Source: WHSW01 sp963777775
GTDB taxonomy: Bacteria > Actinomycetota > Thermoleophilia > Solirubrobacterales > 70-9
Reading direction: 5' to 3'
Assembly (NCBI GenBank): GCA_963777775.1
Contig: CAVZRL010000008.1
Location: forward strand, 86,781 to 150,780
DNA: 64,000 nucleotides
Shown here: in pieces, positions 39,254 to 46,768 of the stretch
Position numbering within the stretch: position 1 is the stretch's first letter
Layout: the number at the start of each line of letters is the position of its first letter
Position numbers and translations under genes: made by a program
Notes under the pieces: model-generated
Databases searched by the model: none
Seen by the model: the letters and a program-made list of their open reading frames with translations, nothing else
What the model was told of the DNA's origin: nothing

Positions 39254-40651
39254 ATGATCCGCACCTGGCTCGACAAGTGGCGCTCGCTGAGCGTGCGCAC
39301 CCGGGCGCTGATCGCCGGCGGGACGCTGATCGTGGTCGCGGGGGGCGCCGCGACGGCGTACGCGGTCCTGAAGCGCGACGCGGACGTCGAGTGCCCGCCC
39401 CCGTGCGAGCTCGAGACAGAGAAGCCCGCGACGCCGCGCGAGCGCGTCAAGACGGTCAACTGGCCGGTCTACGGCTACGACGACCAGCGCACGCGCTACC
39501 TGCCGACGACACGGGTCCGCCCCCCCTTCGACGCCTCCGAGTGGAGCTTTCAGGCGGGCAAGCTGCTCGAGTTCTCGCCGGTGATCGGCGAGCGCACCCT
39601 GTTCTTCCTCGACAAGGACGCGCTCATGTACGCACTCGACACCGAGCGAGGGAAGGTCGAGTGGAAGAACGAGATCGGCGATTTGGCGGCCTCCTCGCCG
39701 GCCTACTCCGACGGGCGCCTGTTCGCGGTCACGCTCGAGCCCGGGGCGGCGGTCGCGATGCGCGCCCGCGACGGCAAGGTGCTGTGGGAGCGCCCGCTGC
39801 CGGGGCGCAGCGAGACCTCGCCGGTCGTGTTCGGCAAGAGCGTGATCGTCGGCAGCGAGTCGGGCGATGTGTTCGCGCTCGACGCCGAGTCGGGGAAGGT
39901 GCGCTGGCAGGTCTCCACCGCCGGCAACGTGAAGGGCGGGCTGGCGCTCGACGACGGGATCCTCTACGGCGCCAACTACGCCGGCGAGGTGTTCGCGATC
40001 CGGGCCTCGAACGGCGAGTTCGCCTGGCGCGGCACCACCCAGGGGCTCAGCCTCGGGCGTGGCGGGCCGGTCTACTCGACCCCGGCGGTCGCCTTCGGCC
40101 GCGTCTACCTGGGCAGCATCGACGGCCGCGTGTACAGCTTCGACGCCGACAGCGGCGAGCTGCTGTGGAGCCACTCGACCGGCGACTGGGTCTACCCGGG
40201 CCCCGCCGTCGCCGACACCAAGCGCTCCGAGCCGACCGTCTACATCGGTTCCAAGGACAAGACCTTCTACGCCCTCGACGCCGAGAACGGCGAGGTGCGT
40301 TGGCAGAAGGACGTCGGCGGGATCGTGCTCGGCGCCGCCACGGTGCTCGGCGAGGTCGTCTACGTCGCCGCGATCGGCCCCAACCTGGGCACGTTCGGGT
40401 TCGACGTCAAGACCGGCAAGCGGGTGTTCGAGAGCGAGCTCGGCGAGTACAACCCGGTGATCTCCGACGGTCATCGCATGTACTTGACCGGCTCGTCGGG
40501 AATCCGCGCCTTCGAGCACGAGACCGAGGCCGAGCGCCGGCGCGAGGCGCACCGTCGCCAGCGCGAGCGCCAGCAACGCCGACAGGACAGACAACAACAA
40601 CGGGGCAATGAAGGGGGCGGGAACGGGGGCGGCTCCGAGGGCTCGGGGTGA
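39254..40651 (+). CDS. Membrane-anchored PQQ-type beta-propeller protein
   Basis: A 465-residue protein with one N-terminal membrane helix (about 16-38) and an extracytoplasmic eight-bladed PQQ/BamB-like propeller (about 65-410). Blades show repeated Ala-Leu-Asp-Ala-Glu-x-Gly, Val-Arg-Trp-Gln and Val-Tyr-x-Gly-Ser units. A Cys-Pro-Pro-Pro-Cys pair lies soon after the helix. The last 50 residues are Arg/Gln then Gly/Asn/Ser-rich low complexity. No PQQ-enzyme active site is seen, so a scaffold role as in BamB-like proteins is more likely than dehydrogenase activity. Confidence 0.86.
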   Translation: MIRTWLDKWRSLSVRTRALIAGGTLIVVAGGAATAYAVLKRDADVECPPPCELETEKPATPRERVKTVNWPVYGYDDQRTRYLPTTRVRPPFDASEWSFQAGKLLEFSPVIGERTLFFLDKDALMYALDTERGKVEWKNEIGDLAASSPAYSDGRLFAVTLEPGAAVAMRARDGKVLWERPLPGRSETSPVVFGKSVIVGSESGDVFALDAESGKVRWQVSTAGNVKGGLALDDGILYGANYAGEVFAIRASNGEFAWRGTTQGLSLGRGGPVYSTPAVAFGRVYLGSIDGRVYSFDADSGELLWSHSTGDWVYPGPAVADTKRSEPTVYIGSKDKTFYALDAENGEVRWQKDVGGIVLGAATVLGEVVYVAAIGPNLGTFGFDVKTGKRVFESELGEYNPVISDGHRMYLTGSSGIRAFEHETEAERRREAHRRQRERQQRRQDRQQQRGNEGGGNGGGSEGSG

Positions 40652-40662
40652 AACCGCTTGGG

Positions 40663-41433
40663 TCAGCCCTCCCGGACCGCGATCCCGGCCTCCCTCATCG
40701 CCGCCTTCGCGGCGGCGATCGTGAACTCGCCGTAGTGGAAGATCGAGGCCGCGAGCACCGCGTCGGCGCCGCCGATCGTGATCGCCTCGACCAGGTGCGC
40801 GAGCTCTCCCGCTCCTCCCGAGGCGATCACCGGCACGCTGACGGCGTCGGCGATCGCCCGGGTCAGCTCGAGCTCGTAGCCGTCGCTGGTCCCGTCGCGG
40901 TCCATGCTGGTCAGTAGCACCTCGCCGGCGCCGAGCCGCTCCGCCTCGCGTGCCCAGGCAACCGCATCACGATCCGGGACCGCCGTTCGCCCGCCGTCGA
41001 CGAAGACGTCCCAGCGCTGCTCGTGGCCCGCCGCCCGTTGCGCGTCGATCGCTATCACCACCGACTGCGAACCGAACACCTCGGCCAGCTCGGAGAGCAG
41101 CTCGGGGCGCGCGAGCGCGGCGGAGTTGACCGAGACCTTGTCGGCACCGGCGTCGAGCACCGCCTGCGCGTCGGCCACCGACCGGATCCCGCCGCCGATC
41201 GTGAACGGGACGAAGACGTTGTCGGCGGTCCGGCGGGCGAGCTCGACGATCGTCTCACGCCGCTCGTGCGAGGCCGTGATGTCGAGAAAGACCAGCTCGT
41301 CAGCACCCTCGGCGTCGTAGCGCTCGGCGAGCTCGACCGGGTCACCCGCGTCGCGCAGGCCGACGAAGTTGGTGCCCTTGACCACCCGGCCGCCGTCGAC
41401 GTCGAGGCACGGGATGACCCGCTTCAGCGCCAA
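40663..41433 (-). CDS. hisF: Imidazole glycerol phosphate synthase, cyclase subunit
   Basis: A 256-residue TIM barrel from TTG 41433, whose product begins Ala-Leu-Lys-Arg-Val-Ile-Pro-Cys-Leu-Asp-Val; the upstream Arg/Ala-rich frame is left out. The catalytic Asp pair is the Asp of Cys-Leu-Asp-Val and the Asp in Ala-Ile-Asp-Ala-Gln near 128. The ammonia entry motif Phe-Thr-Ile-Gly-Gly-Gly-Ile and Ala-Ser-Gly-Gly-Ala-Gly-Glu are present. It works with HisH to make IGP and AICAR. It is the last gene of the operon; a 31-bp gap separates it from the unknown small gene. Confidence 0.94.
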   Translation of the reverse strand: MALKRVIPCLDVDGGRVVKGTNFVGLRDAGDPVELAERYDAEGADELVFLDITASHERRETIVELARRTADNVFVPFTIGGGIRSVADAQAVLDAGADKVSVNSAALARPELLSELAEVFGSQSVVIAIDAQRAAGHEQRWDVFVDGGRTAVPDRDAVAWAREAERLGAGEVLLTSMDRDGTSDGYELELTRAIADAVSVPVIASGGAGELAHLVEAITIGGADAVLAASIFHYGEFTIAAAKAAMREAGIAVREG

Positions 41434-41464
41434 GCCGCGGCCCTGCCCGCGCGTCGCCCGGCCA

Positions 41465-41713
41465 TTAGCCCTTGCTGCGCACCCTGCCGCGCGCCAGGCC
41501 CCAGGCACCGTGCGCGAACGCCCCCGGCTCGAGCTTGCGTGCCAACCGCAGCATCTCCTCGCGCTCGTTCGCGGTCAGGTTCCTGCGCGGCCGGCCCTTC
41601 GAGGCGGCGACCAGTTTCGTCAGCCGCGCCCGCTCGTCGGGGGCGAGCAGGGTCAGGTGTCGGCGGGCGAGCAGCGCGAGCTGGGCGACGGCGAGAACCC
41701 GGAACCAGAACAT
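41465..41713 (-). CDS. Small unknown protein inside the his operon
   Basis: An 82-residue basic protein that I do not recognise. Residues 1-25 form a hydrophobic/amphipathic helix (Phe-Trp-Phe-Arg-Val-Leu-Ala-Val-Ala-Gln-Leu-Ala). The middle has Leu-Thr-Leu-Leu-Ala-Pro-Asp-Glu-Arg, the sort of turn that begins a helical bundle. A Lys-Gly-Arg-Pro-Arg-Arg-Asn-Leu-Thr-x-x-Glu-Arg segment follows, then Gly-Ala-Trp-Gly-Leu-Ala near the end. Codon use matches hisA and hisF. It is 9 bp after hisA and 31 bp before hisF, so it is co-transcribed. Confidence 0.65.
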   Translation of the reverse strand: MFWFRVLAVAQLALLARRHLTLLAPDERARLTKLVAASKGRPRRNLTANEREEMLRLARKLEPGAFAHGAWGLARGRVRSKG

Positions 41714-41722
41714 GGATCGAAT

Positions 41723-42466
41723 CTAGCGCTGCCCGGCGGCGAGCGCCGCCTGCGCTTGCTCGACCGTGAACGCCCCCTCGTAAAGCGCCCGTCCGACGAC
41801 CACGCCGTCGACCGCCGCCAGATCCAGCTCGGCAAGCACGCTCAGGTGCTCGAGCGTCCCGACCCCGCCCGCGTAGACGAGTGTCGTGCCGACCCGCTCG
41901 GCTGCGGCCGCGACCTCATGCAGGCTCCCGAGCGAAGGCCCCTCGAGCGTCCCGTCGACCTCGACCGGCGTGTAGAGGAAACGGCGCACGCCGCGCTCAC
42001 CGAGCTGCTCGACCAGTTCCGCGGCCCCGATCCCCGACTCGCGCTCCCAGCCCTCGATCGTGACGCGGCCGGCGCGCACGTCCGCGGCGACAACGATACG
42101 CTCGCCGTGCTCGGCGGCGAGCCCCTCGATCAGGGCCGGGTCGGCGAGCCCGGCCGTCCCGAGGATCGCCCGCACTGCGCCGGCGGCGAGCACCGCCTCG
42201 ACGTCCGCGGCAGTGCGCAGGCCACCGCCAGCCTGGACCGCGACCGGGGAGGTCTCGCAGATCCGTGCCAGATGCTCGATATTGACCGGCGCACCCTCGC
42301 GGGCGCCGTCGAGGTCAATGACGTGAAGCGCCTCCGCCCCCTGCTCGAGCCAGCGTGTAGCGGCGTCGAGTGGGTCGGCGTCGAACGCCGTCTCGCGGTC
42401 GTAGTCGCCCTGCACCAGGCGCACGGCCTTGCCGCCGCGGATATCGATCGCGGGATAGAGGATCAT
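41723..42466 (-). CDS. hisA: Phosphoribosyl isomerase HisA (possibly PriA)
   Basis: A 247-residue barrel from ATG 42466. It opens Leu-Tyr-Pro-Ala-Ile-Asp-Ile-Arg-Gly-Gly-Lys, with the catalytic Asp in the first motif and a second in Ala-Ala-Asp-Val-Arg near 128. Gln-Ala-Gly-Gly-Gly-Leu-Arg and the C-terminal Ala-Gly-Gly-Val-Gly phosphate loops are intact. It isomerises ProFAR to PRFAR. In several actinobacteria the same protein (PriA) also serves trp synthesis; no trpF is seen here, but the window is too small to judge. Its start overlaps the hisH stop (ATGA). Confidence 0.93.
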   Translation of the reverse strand: MILYPAIDIRGGKAVRLVQGDYDRETAFDADPLDAATRWLEQGAEALHVIDLDGAREGAPVNIEHLARICETSPVAVQAGGGLRTAADVEAVLAAGAVRAILGTAGLADPALIEGLAAEHGERIVVAADVRAGRVTIEGWERESGIGAAELVEQLGERGVRRFLYTPVEVDGTLEGPSLGSLHEVAAAAERVGTTLVYAGGVGTLEHLSVLAELDLAAVDGVVVGRALYEGAFTVEQAQAALAAGQR

Positions 42467-43146
42467 CCGGACTGTGAGGCGGAGTCCAGAGGACGAAGCC
42501 GAGCCCCGCCGCTGTTGAGGCGGCTTGTTGTGTGGGCGCAGATGGCGGCGAAGTTGCCGAGCAGGCGGAGGCCGGCGGCGCTCGACTTCTCGGGATGGAA
42601 CTGGACCCCGTAGACGGGCGGTCGGGCGACGGCGCAGCAGAAGCGCTCGCCGTGGACGGCGCTGCCGAGCAGGTCCGAGGCGATGGACGGGCGCGGCGCG
42701 AACCCGTGGACGAAGTAGAACGGCGTCCGGTCGGCGATCCCGGCGTTCAGCTCGGAGCCGACGGTCCAGCTCACAGGCTCCCAGCCGATGTGCGGCACCT
42801 TGAGTCCCGGTGCGTCGAGCTCGGTGACCTCGCCCTCGAGTAGGCCGAGGCCGGTCGCGCCGCCGAGCTCGGTCGAGGACTCGAACAGGAGCTGAAAGCC
42901 GAGGCAGATGCCCAGCACCGGGGTCCCCACGGCGACCCGGTCGGCGATCAGGCGGTCGAACTCGAGCTCGCGAACCCTGTCGATCGCGTGGGCGAAGGCC
43001 CCGACGCCCGGCAGGAGCAGGCCGTCCGCGCCGGCCGCGAGCCCGGGATCGCTCGTGATCGTCGGCTCGGCACCGACCCTCTCCAAAGCCTTCTCGACCG
43101 AGCGCAGGTTCCCACTCCCATAATCGAGCAACGCAATCCGCGTCAT
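42463..43146 (-). CDS. hisH: Imidazole glycerol phosphate synthase, glutaminase subunit
   Basis: A 227-residue class I amidotransferase. It begins Ile-Ala-Leu-Leu-Asp-Tyr-Gly-Ser-Gly-Asn-Leu-Arg-Ser. The nucleophile is Cys in Gly-Ile-Cys-Leu-Gly-Phe-Gln-Leu near 80. The His-Glu pair appears in Val-Gln-Phe-His-Pro-Glu-Lys-Ser near 190. It supplies ammonia to HisF. It is somewhat longer than the usual 200-210 through a polar C-terminal tail. It overlaps hisA by 4 bp and lies 40 bp after hisB. Confidence 0.93.
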   Translation of the reverse strand: MTRIALLDYGSGNLRSVEKALERVGAEPTITSDPGLAAGADGLLLPGVGAFAHAIDRVRELEFDRLIADRVAVGTPVLGICLGFQLLFESSTELGGATGLGLLEGEVTELDAPGLKVPHIGWEPVSWTVGSELNAGIADRTPFYFVHGFAPRPSIASDLLGSAVHGERFCCAVARPPVYGVQFHPEKSSAAGLRLLGNFAAICAHTTSRLNSGGARLRPLDSASQSG

Positions 43147-43186
43147 CCCCCACCCCAGCGGCGAGCGCCGAGCGCCGAGCGGCCCC

Positions 43187-43783
43187 TCACGTAAGCGTCC
43201 CCTTCGTGCTCGGCACCCCCGTCTCGTCGGGGTCGATCGCCACCGCCTCGCGCAGCGCCCGCGCGAAGGCCTTGAAGCAGGCTTCTATCAGGTGGTGGGC
43301 GTTGGAGCCATAGCGAGTGCCGACATGGAGGGTGAGCTTCGCGTTCGAGGCGACGGCGCGGAAGAACTCCTCGGCCAGCTCGGCGTCGAAGCCGGCGATC
43401 GAAACCGGGGGCAGATCGGCCTCGAAGAGGCACAACGGACGACCGGAGATGTCGATCGCGCACATCCCCAGCGCCTCGTCCATCGGCACGGCCACATAGC
43501 CGTAGCGGCGGATCCCGCGACGATCCCCAAGCGCCTGGTCGAGCGCCTGGCCGAGCGCGATCCCGACGTCCTCGACGGTGTGGTGGGCGCCGGTCTCGAG
43601 GTCACCGCTGGCCTCGACCACGAGGCCGAGGCGGCCGTGGCGCCCGAGCAGGTCGAGCATGTGGTCGAGAAAGCCGACCCCGGTGGCGGCGGTCACCTCT
43701 CCCCCGTCGAGCGAGAGCGCGACCGAGACACGGGTCTCTCCCGTCTCACGGTCGACCGTTGCGGTTCTGGTCTCGGCACTCAT
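43187..43783 (-). CDS. hisB: Imidazoleglycerol-phosphate dehydratase
   Basis: A 198-residue single-function HisB from ATG 43783. The manganese ligands lie in Phe-Leu-Asp-His-Met-Leu, His-His-Thr-Val-Glu-Asp near 66, and Ala-His-His-Leu-Ile-Glu-Ala-Cys-Phe-Lys near 160. No phosphatase domain is fused, as expected in actinobacteria. Its start overlaps hisD (ATGA). Confidence 0.94.
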   Translation of the reverse strand: MSAETRTATVDRETGETRVSVALSLDGGEVTAATGVGFLDHMLDLLGRHGRLGLVVEASGDLETGAHHTVEDVGIALGQALDQALGDRRGIRRYGYVAVPMDEALGMCAIDISGRPLCLFEADLPPVSIAGFDAELAEEFFRAVASNAKLTLHVGTRYGSNAHHLIEACFKAFARALREAVAIDPDETGVPSTKGTLT

Positions 43784-45066
43784 GGCTTCGCCCTCGCGCC
43801 TGCCGACTCGCCGTGGACGGGAAAGCCCTCCGCGTCGGCGACGGCGGCGACGTGCGGGCTCAATTCTCGCGCGGCGGACGACGGGACGCTGACGACCGAG
43901 GTACGGCGCATGAACGCTCCCGGTCCGAGCGGGCCGCCGAATCGCGCCGCGCCGGCGGTCGGAAGCACGTGGTTGGAGCCCGCGGCGTAGTCGCCGAACG
44001 CCGTCGCCCCGCCGGCGCCGACGAAGACGCAGCCCGCCACCCTGCCCCGCGCCGCCGCCGCGTCGGCACCGCTGTACGCGAGCTCGAGGTGCTCCGGCGC
44101 GAACGCGTCGGAGAGGCTCAGCGACAGCTCCAGCCGTGGGGCGGTGACGAGCGCCAGCCTGGCTGCGCCCACGGTCGGCCGCTCGGCGGCGAGCTCGGCG
44201 ACCCGCTCGCCGATCCGGTCGAGCAGGGCCGGGTCGTGCGAGACGACGACAAGCAGGCTGTCTGCGCCATGCTCGGCTTGCGCGCAGAGGTCGAGTGCGA
44301 TCCACTCGGGATCGGCGGTGCCCCCGGCCACGACCAGCAGCTCGCTGGGACCGGCGAGGCCCTCGATCCCGACCCGCCCCGCGAGCTGGCGCTTGGCCTC
44401 GGTCACGTACAGGTTGCCGGGTCCGACGACGACCTCGACCGCCGGCACGCTCTCGGTTCCGAGGGCGAGCGCCGCGATCGCCTGAGCGCCGCCGACCGCG
44501 TAGACCTCGTCGACCCCGGCCAGAGCGCACGCAGCGAGCACCGGTGGGCTCGGCCGTCCACCCTCACCGGGCGGCGACGCGACTGCGACCCGCACCACGC
44601 CCGCCGCCTTCGCCGGCAGGCAGCACATGAGCACCGACGAGGGGTAGGCGGCCTTGCCGCCCGGGGCGTAGACACCGGCCGCCGTCACCGGCGCGTGTAC
44701 GACCTCGACCCGGTGGCCCTGTTCGAGCTCAGCCGTCGCGGGCCGCTCCAGGGCGGCGAGCTCGGCGCGCGCGACCGCCGCGATGTTGGCGGCGGCGACG
44801 CGCAGGCCTTCGCGGACCGCCGGCTCGAGCAGACCCGGAGCCGCCGCGATCGCCTCGGGATCGACCCGCAGAGCCTGTGGGACCGGCTCGCCGAGCTGCT
44901 CGGAGACCGCTCGGACCCCCGCGTCGCCCTGCTTTCGAACCTGTTGGACGATCGCCGCCACCTCCGCGCCGACCCCCTCGAGCGAAGGCGCCAGGGTTCG
45001 AAGCCGGGCGGCCATCGCTTCAGGATCGGCTCCGTCCCACTCGAGTCGCTCGATCTGTGGAGTCAT
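43780..45066 (-). CDS. hisD: Histidinol dehydrogenase
   Basis: A 428-residue zinc NAD enzyme for the last two steps of histidine synthesis. Motifs are Gly-Gly-x-Ala-Ala-Tyr-Pro-Ser-Ser-Val-Leu near 140, Val-Gly-Pro-Gly-Asn-Leu-Tyr-Val-Thr near 225, Gly-Pro-Ser-Glu-Leu, and His-x-Leu-x-Thr-like Ser-Asn-His-Val-Leu-Pro-Thr near the end, with the late Asp/His ligands. Normal length. The start overlaps the hisG stop by 4 bp. Confidence 0.95.
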   Translation of the reverse strand: MTPQIERLEWDGADPEAMAARLRTLAPSLEGVGAEVAAIVQQVRKQGDAGVRAVSEQLGEPVPQALRVDPEAIAAAPGLLEPAVREGLRVAAANIAAVARAELAALERPATAELEQGHRVEVVHAPVTAAGVYAPGGKAAYPSSVLMCCLPAKAAGVVRVAVASPPGEGGRPSPPVLAACALAGVDEVYAVGGAQAIAALALGTESVPAVEVVVGPGNLYVTEAKRQLAGRVGIEGLAGPSELLVVAGGTADPEWIALDLCAQAEHGADSLLVVVSHDPALLDRIGERVAELAAERPTVGAARLALVTAPRLELSLSLSDAFAPEHLELAYSGADAAAARGRVAGCVFVGAGGATAFGDYAAGSNHVLPTAGAARFGGPLGPGAFMRRTSVVSVPSSAARELSPHVAAVADAEGFPVHGESAGARAKP

Positions 45067-45746
45067 CGCGTCGCCGCCCGCATCCGCTCGACCAGAGTGT
45101 CGATCTCGGCTGCCCGGAGCTTGTGCGCGACCCGGTTGGCGACCAGGCGCGCGCTCGATGTCGCGATCTCCTCGCGGACCTCGAGGTCGTTCTCGGCCAG
45201 GGTCCGCCCCGTGTCGACGAGGTCGACGATGCCCTCCGCCAAGCCGCTCAGCGGCGCAAGCTCGACCGAGCCCTTGACCTCGATCAACTCGACCTGGCGC
45301 CCGGTTTCCTCGAAGTAGCGCTCCGCGATCCGCGGGTACTTGGTCGCGATTCGCATCGCGCCCAGCCGGCGCTCGGACTCACCAGGGCGCTGATCCCCGC
45401 GGCGGCAGGCGAGCACCATCCGGCAGTGCCCGAAGCCGAGGTCGAGGAGCTCATACAGGGCCCGGTCGTGCTGCTCGGCCAGCACGTCCTTGCCGGTGAT
45501 CCCGAGATCGGCGGCGCCGGCCTCGACGTAGGTCGGCACGTCCGAGGGCCGCATCGTGACCATGCTCAGCTCCCCGGCGTCGAAGACCAGCGCCCGGGAG
45601 TCCCCGCGCGCGGCGGCCGTCTCGATCCCGATCGCGTCGAGCAGGTCGAGGGCGCCCGTGAACAGCGCCCCTCTCGGAACCGCAAGCTTCAGCACCGGGT
45701 CGTCCGCGGCGCGCGTGGCCTGGGCGAACCCTCCGGCGCCCCTCAC
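45063..45746 (-). CDS. hisG: ATP phosphoribosyltransferase, short form
   Basis: A 227-residue catalytic subunit for the first step of histidine synthesis. Val-Pro-Arg-Gly near the start, Tyr-Val-Glu-Ala-Gly-Ala-Ala-Asp-Leu-Gly-Ile-Thr-Gly-Lys-Asp near 80, and the PRPP loop Glu-Gly-Ile-Val-Asp-Leu-Val-Asp-Thr-Gly-Arg-Thr near 178 are clear. The C-terminal regulatory domain of the long HisG (as in mycobacteria) is absent, and hisZ, which supplies regulation to short HisG, lies directly upstream. It overlaps both neighbours by 4 bp. Confidence 0.95.
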   Translation of the reverse strand: MRGAGGFAQATRAADDPVLKLAVPRGALFTGALDLLDAIGIETAAARGDSRALVFDAGELSMVTMRPSDVPTYVEAGAADLGITGKDVLAEQHDRALYELLDLGFGHCRMVLACRRGDQRPGESERRLGAMRIATKYPRIAERYFEETGRQVELIEVKGSVELAPLSGLAEGIVDLVDTGRTLAENDLEVREEIATSSARLVANRVAHKLRAAEIDTLVERMRAATR

Positions 45747-46720
45747 TCGACTCCCTCCTCAGCCTGCGCGACGTGGAGGCGCTCGAGATAGAGGGCGAAG
45801 CCGGCTGCCGGGAGCGGGCGCCCGAACCGCCCCATGAGCTCGTCGTAGCGGCCGCCGCCGCCGAGCACGTGGCCGAGCGCCGGGTCGTAGACCTCGAGGA
45901 TCGCTCCGGTGTAGTAGCCGAGGTCGCGCAGCAAGCCGAGATCGAGCTGGACCCGGTCCGCGACCCCGCGCGAGCGCAGCGCCTCGACCGTTTCCGCCAG
46001 GCGCCCGGTTGCCCGTTCGGTGGCCGCGCCACCGACCGACCGCGCCTGCTCGATCACCTCAGGTCCGCCGCGCAGGCTGGGGATCAGCCGCAGCGCCTCG
46101 CGCCCGGCTGCCGCCAGCTCGACCCGGGCGAGCTCGGCCTCGAGGCCGACCAGGTCATGAGCCGCGAGGCAAGCGAGCAGGCGCTCGCGCGGAGCGGCGC
46201 CGACCTCGAGCTCCTCGAGGAGCTGGCGGTAGAGATCGGCGTCGCCGAGCCCGATCACGGCCCGGGTCAGGCCTGCGGCATCGAGCGCCGCGGCTAGGAC
46301 CTCGACGATCTCGGCGGTCCCCTCGGGCGCCGCCGCGCCGACCAGCTCGACTCCCGCCTGCGTGAACTCGCGCATCTGGCCGCGCTGCGGCCGCACCGAC
46401 CGGTAGACCCGCGCCAGGTAGCAGAGCCGGAAGGGAGGCTCGGCCCCCGGATAGCGGTTGGCGATCAGGCGGGCGATCGGGATCGTCATGTCCGAGCGCA
46501 TCGCCAGCAGCTCGCCGCGCTCGTCGAAGAACCGGTACGCGGGCGCGGCCCCTTCCTCGTCGCCGCGCCCCAGCACCTCCTCGTACTCGATCGTCGGCGT
46601 CGCCACCTCGCCGTAGCCGAAGCGCTCGAAGGCCTCGACCAGCGCCACCGAGAGCCGCCGGAGCTCCCGCATCTCGTCGTGCAATATGTCCCGCGTCCCA
46701 GGCGGTATCGGGTGCGTCAT
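45743..46720 (-). CDS. hisZ: ATP phosphoribosyltransferase regulatory subunit HisZ
   Basis: A 325-residue histidyl-tRNA-synthetase-like protein. Pro-Pro-Gly-Thr-Arg-Asp near the start, Arg-Ser-Asp-Met-Thr near 94, Tyr-Arg-Ser-Val-Arg-Pro-Gln-Arg-Gly near 126, and Gly-Gly-Gly-Gly-Arg-Tyr-Asp-Glu-Leu near 288 show the class II core. The anticodon-binding domain is missing and the length is well under HisRS, so it is HisZ, which partners short HisG and senses histidine. It is the first his gene, 48 bp after murA, with only a weak hairpin between. Confidence 0.92.
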   Translation of the reverse strand: MTHPIPPGTRDILHDEMRELRRLSVALVEAFERFGYGEVATPTIEYEEVLGRGDEEGAAPAYRFFDERGELLAMRSDMTIPIARLIANRYPGAEPPFRLCYLARVYRSVRPQRGQMREFTQAGVELVGAAAPEGTAEIVEVLAAALDAAGLTRAVIGLGDADLYRQLLEELEVGAAPRERLLACLAAHDLVGLEAELARVELAAAGREALRLIPSLRGGPEVIEQARSVGGAATERATGRLAETVEALRSRGVADRVQLDLGLLRDLGYYTGAILEVYDPALGHVLGGGGRYDELMGRFGRPLPAAGFALYLERLHVAQAEEGVE

Positions 46721-46768
46721 CGCGGCGCTACTCGGGTTGTCCGCCGTCCGCCGACCGACCGAGCCGGG

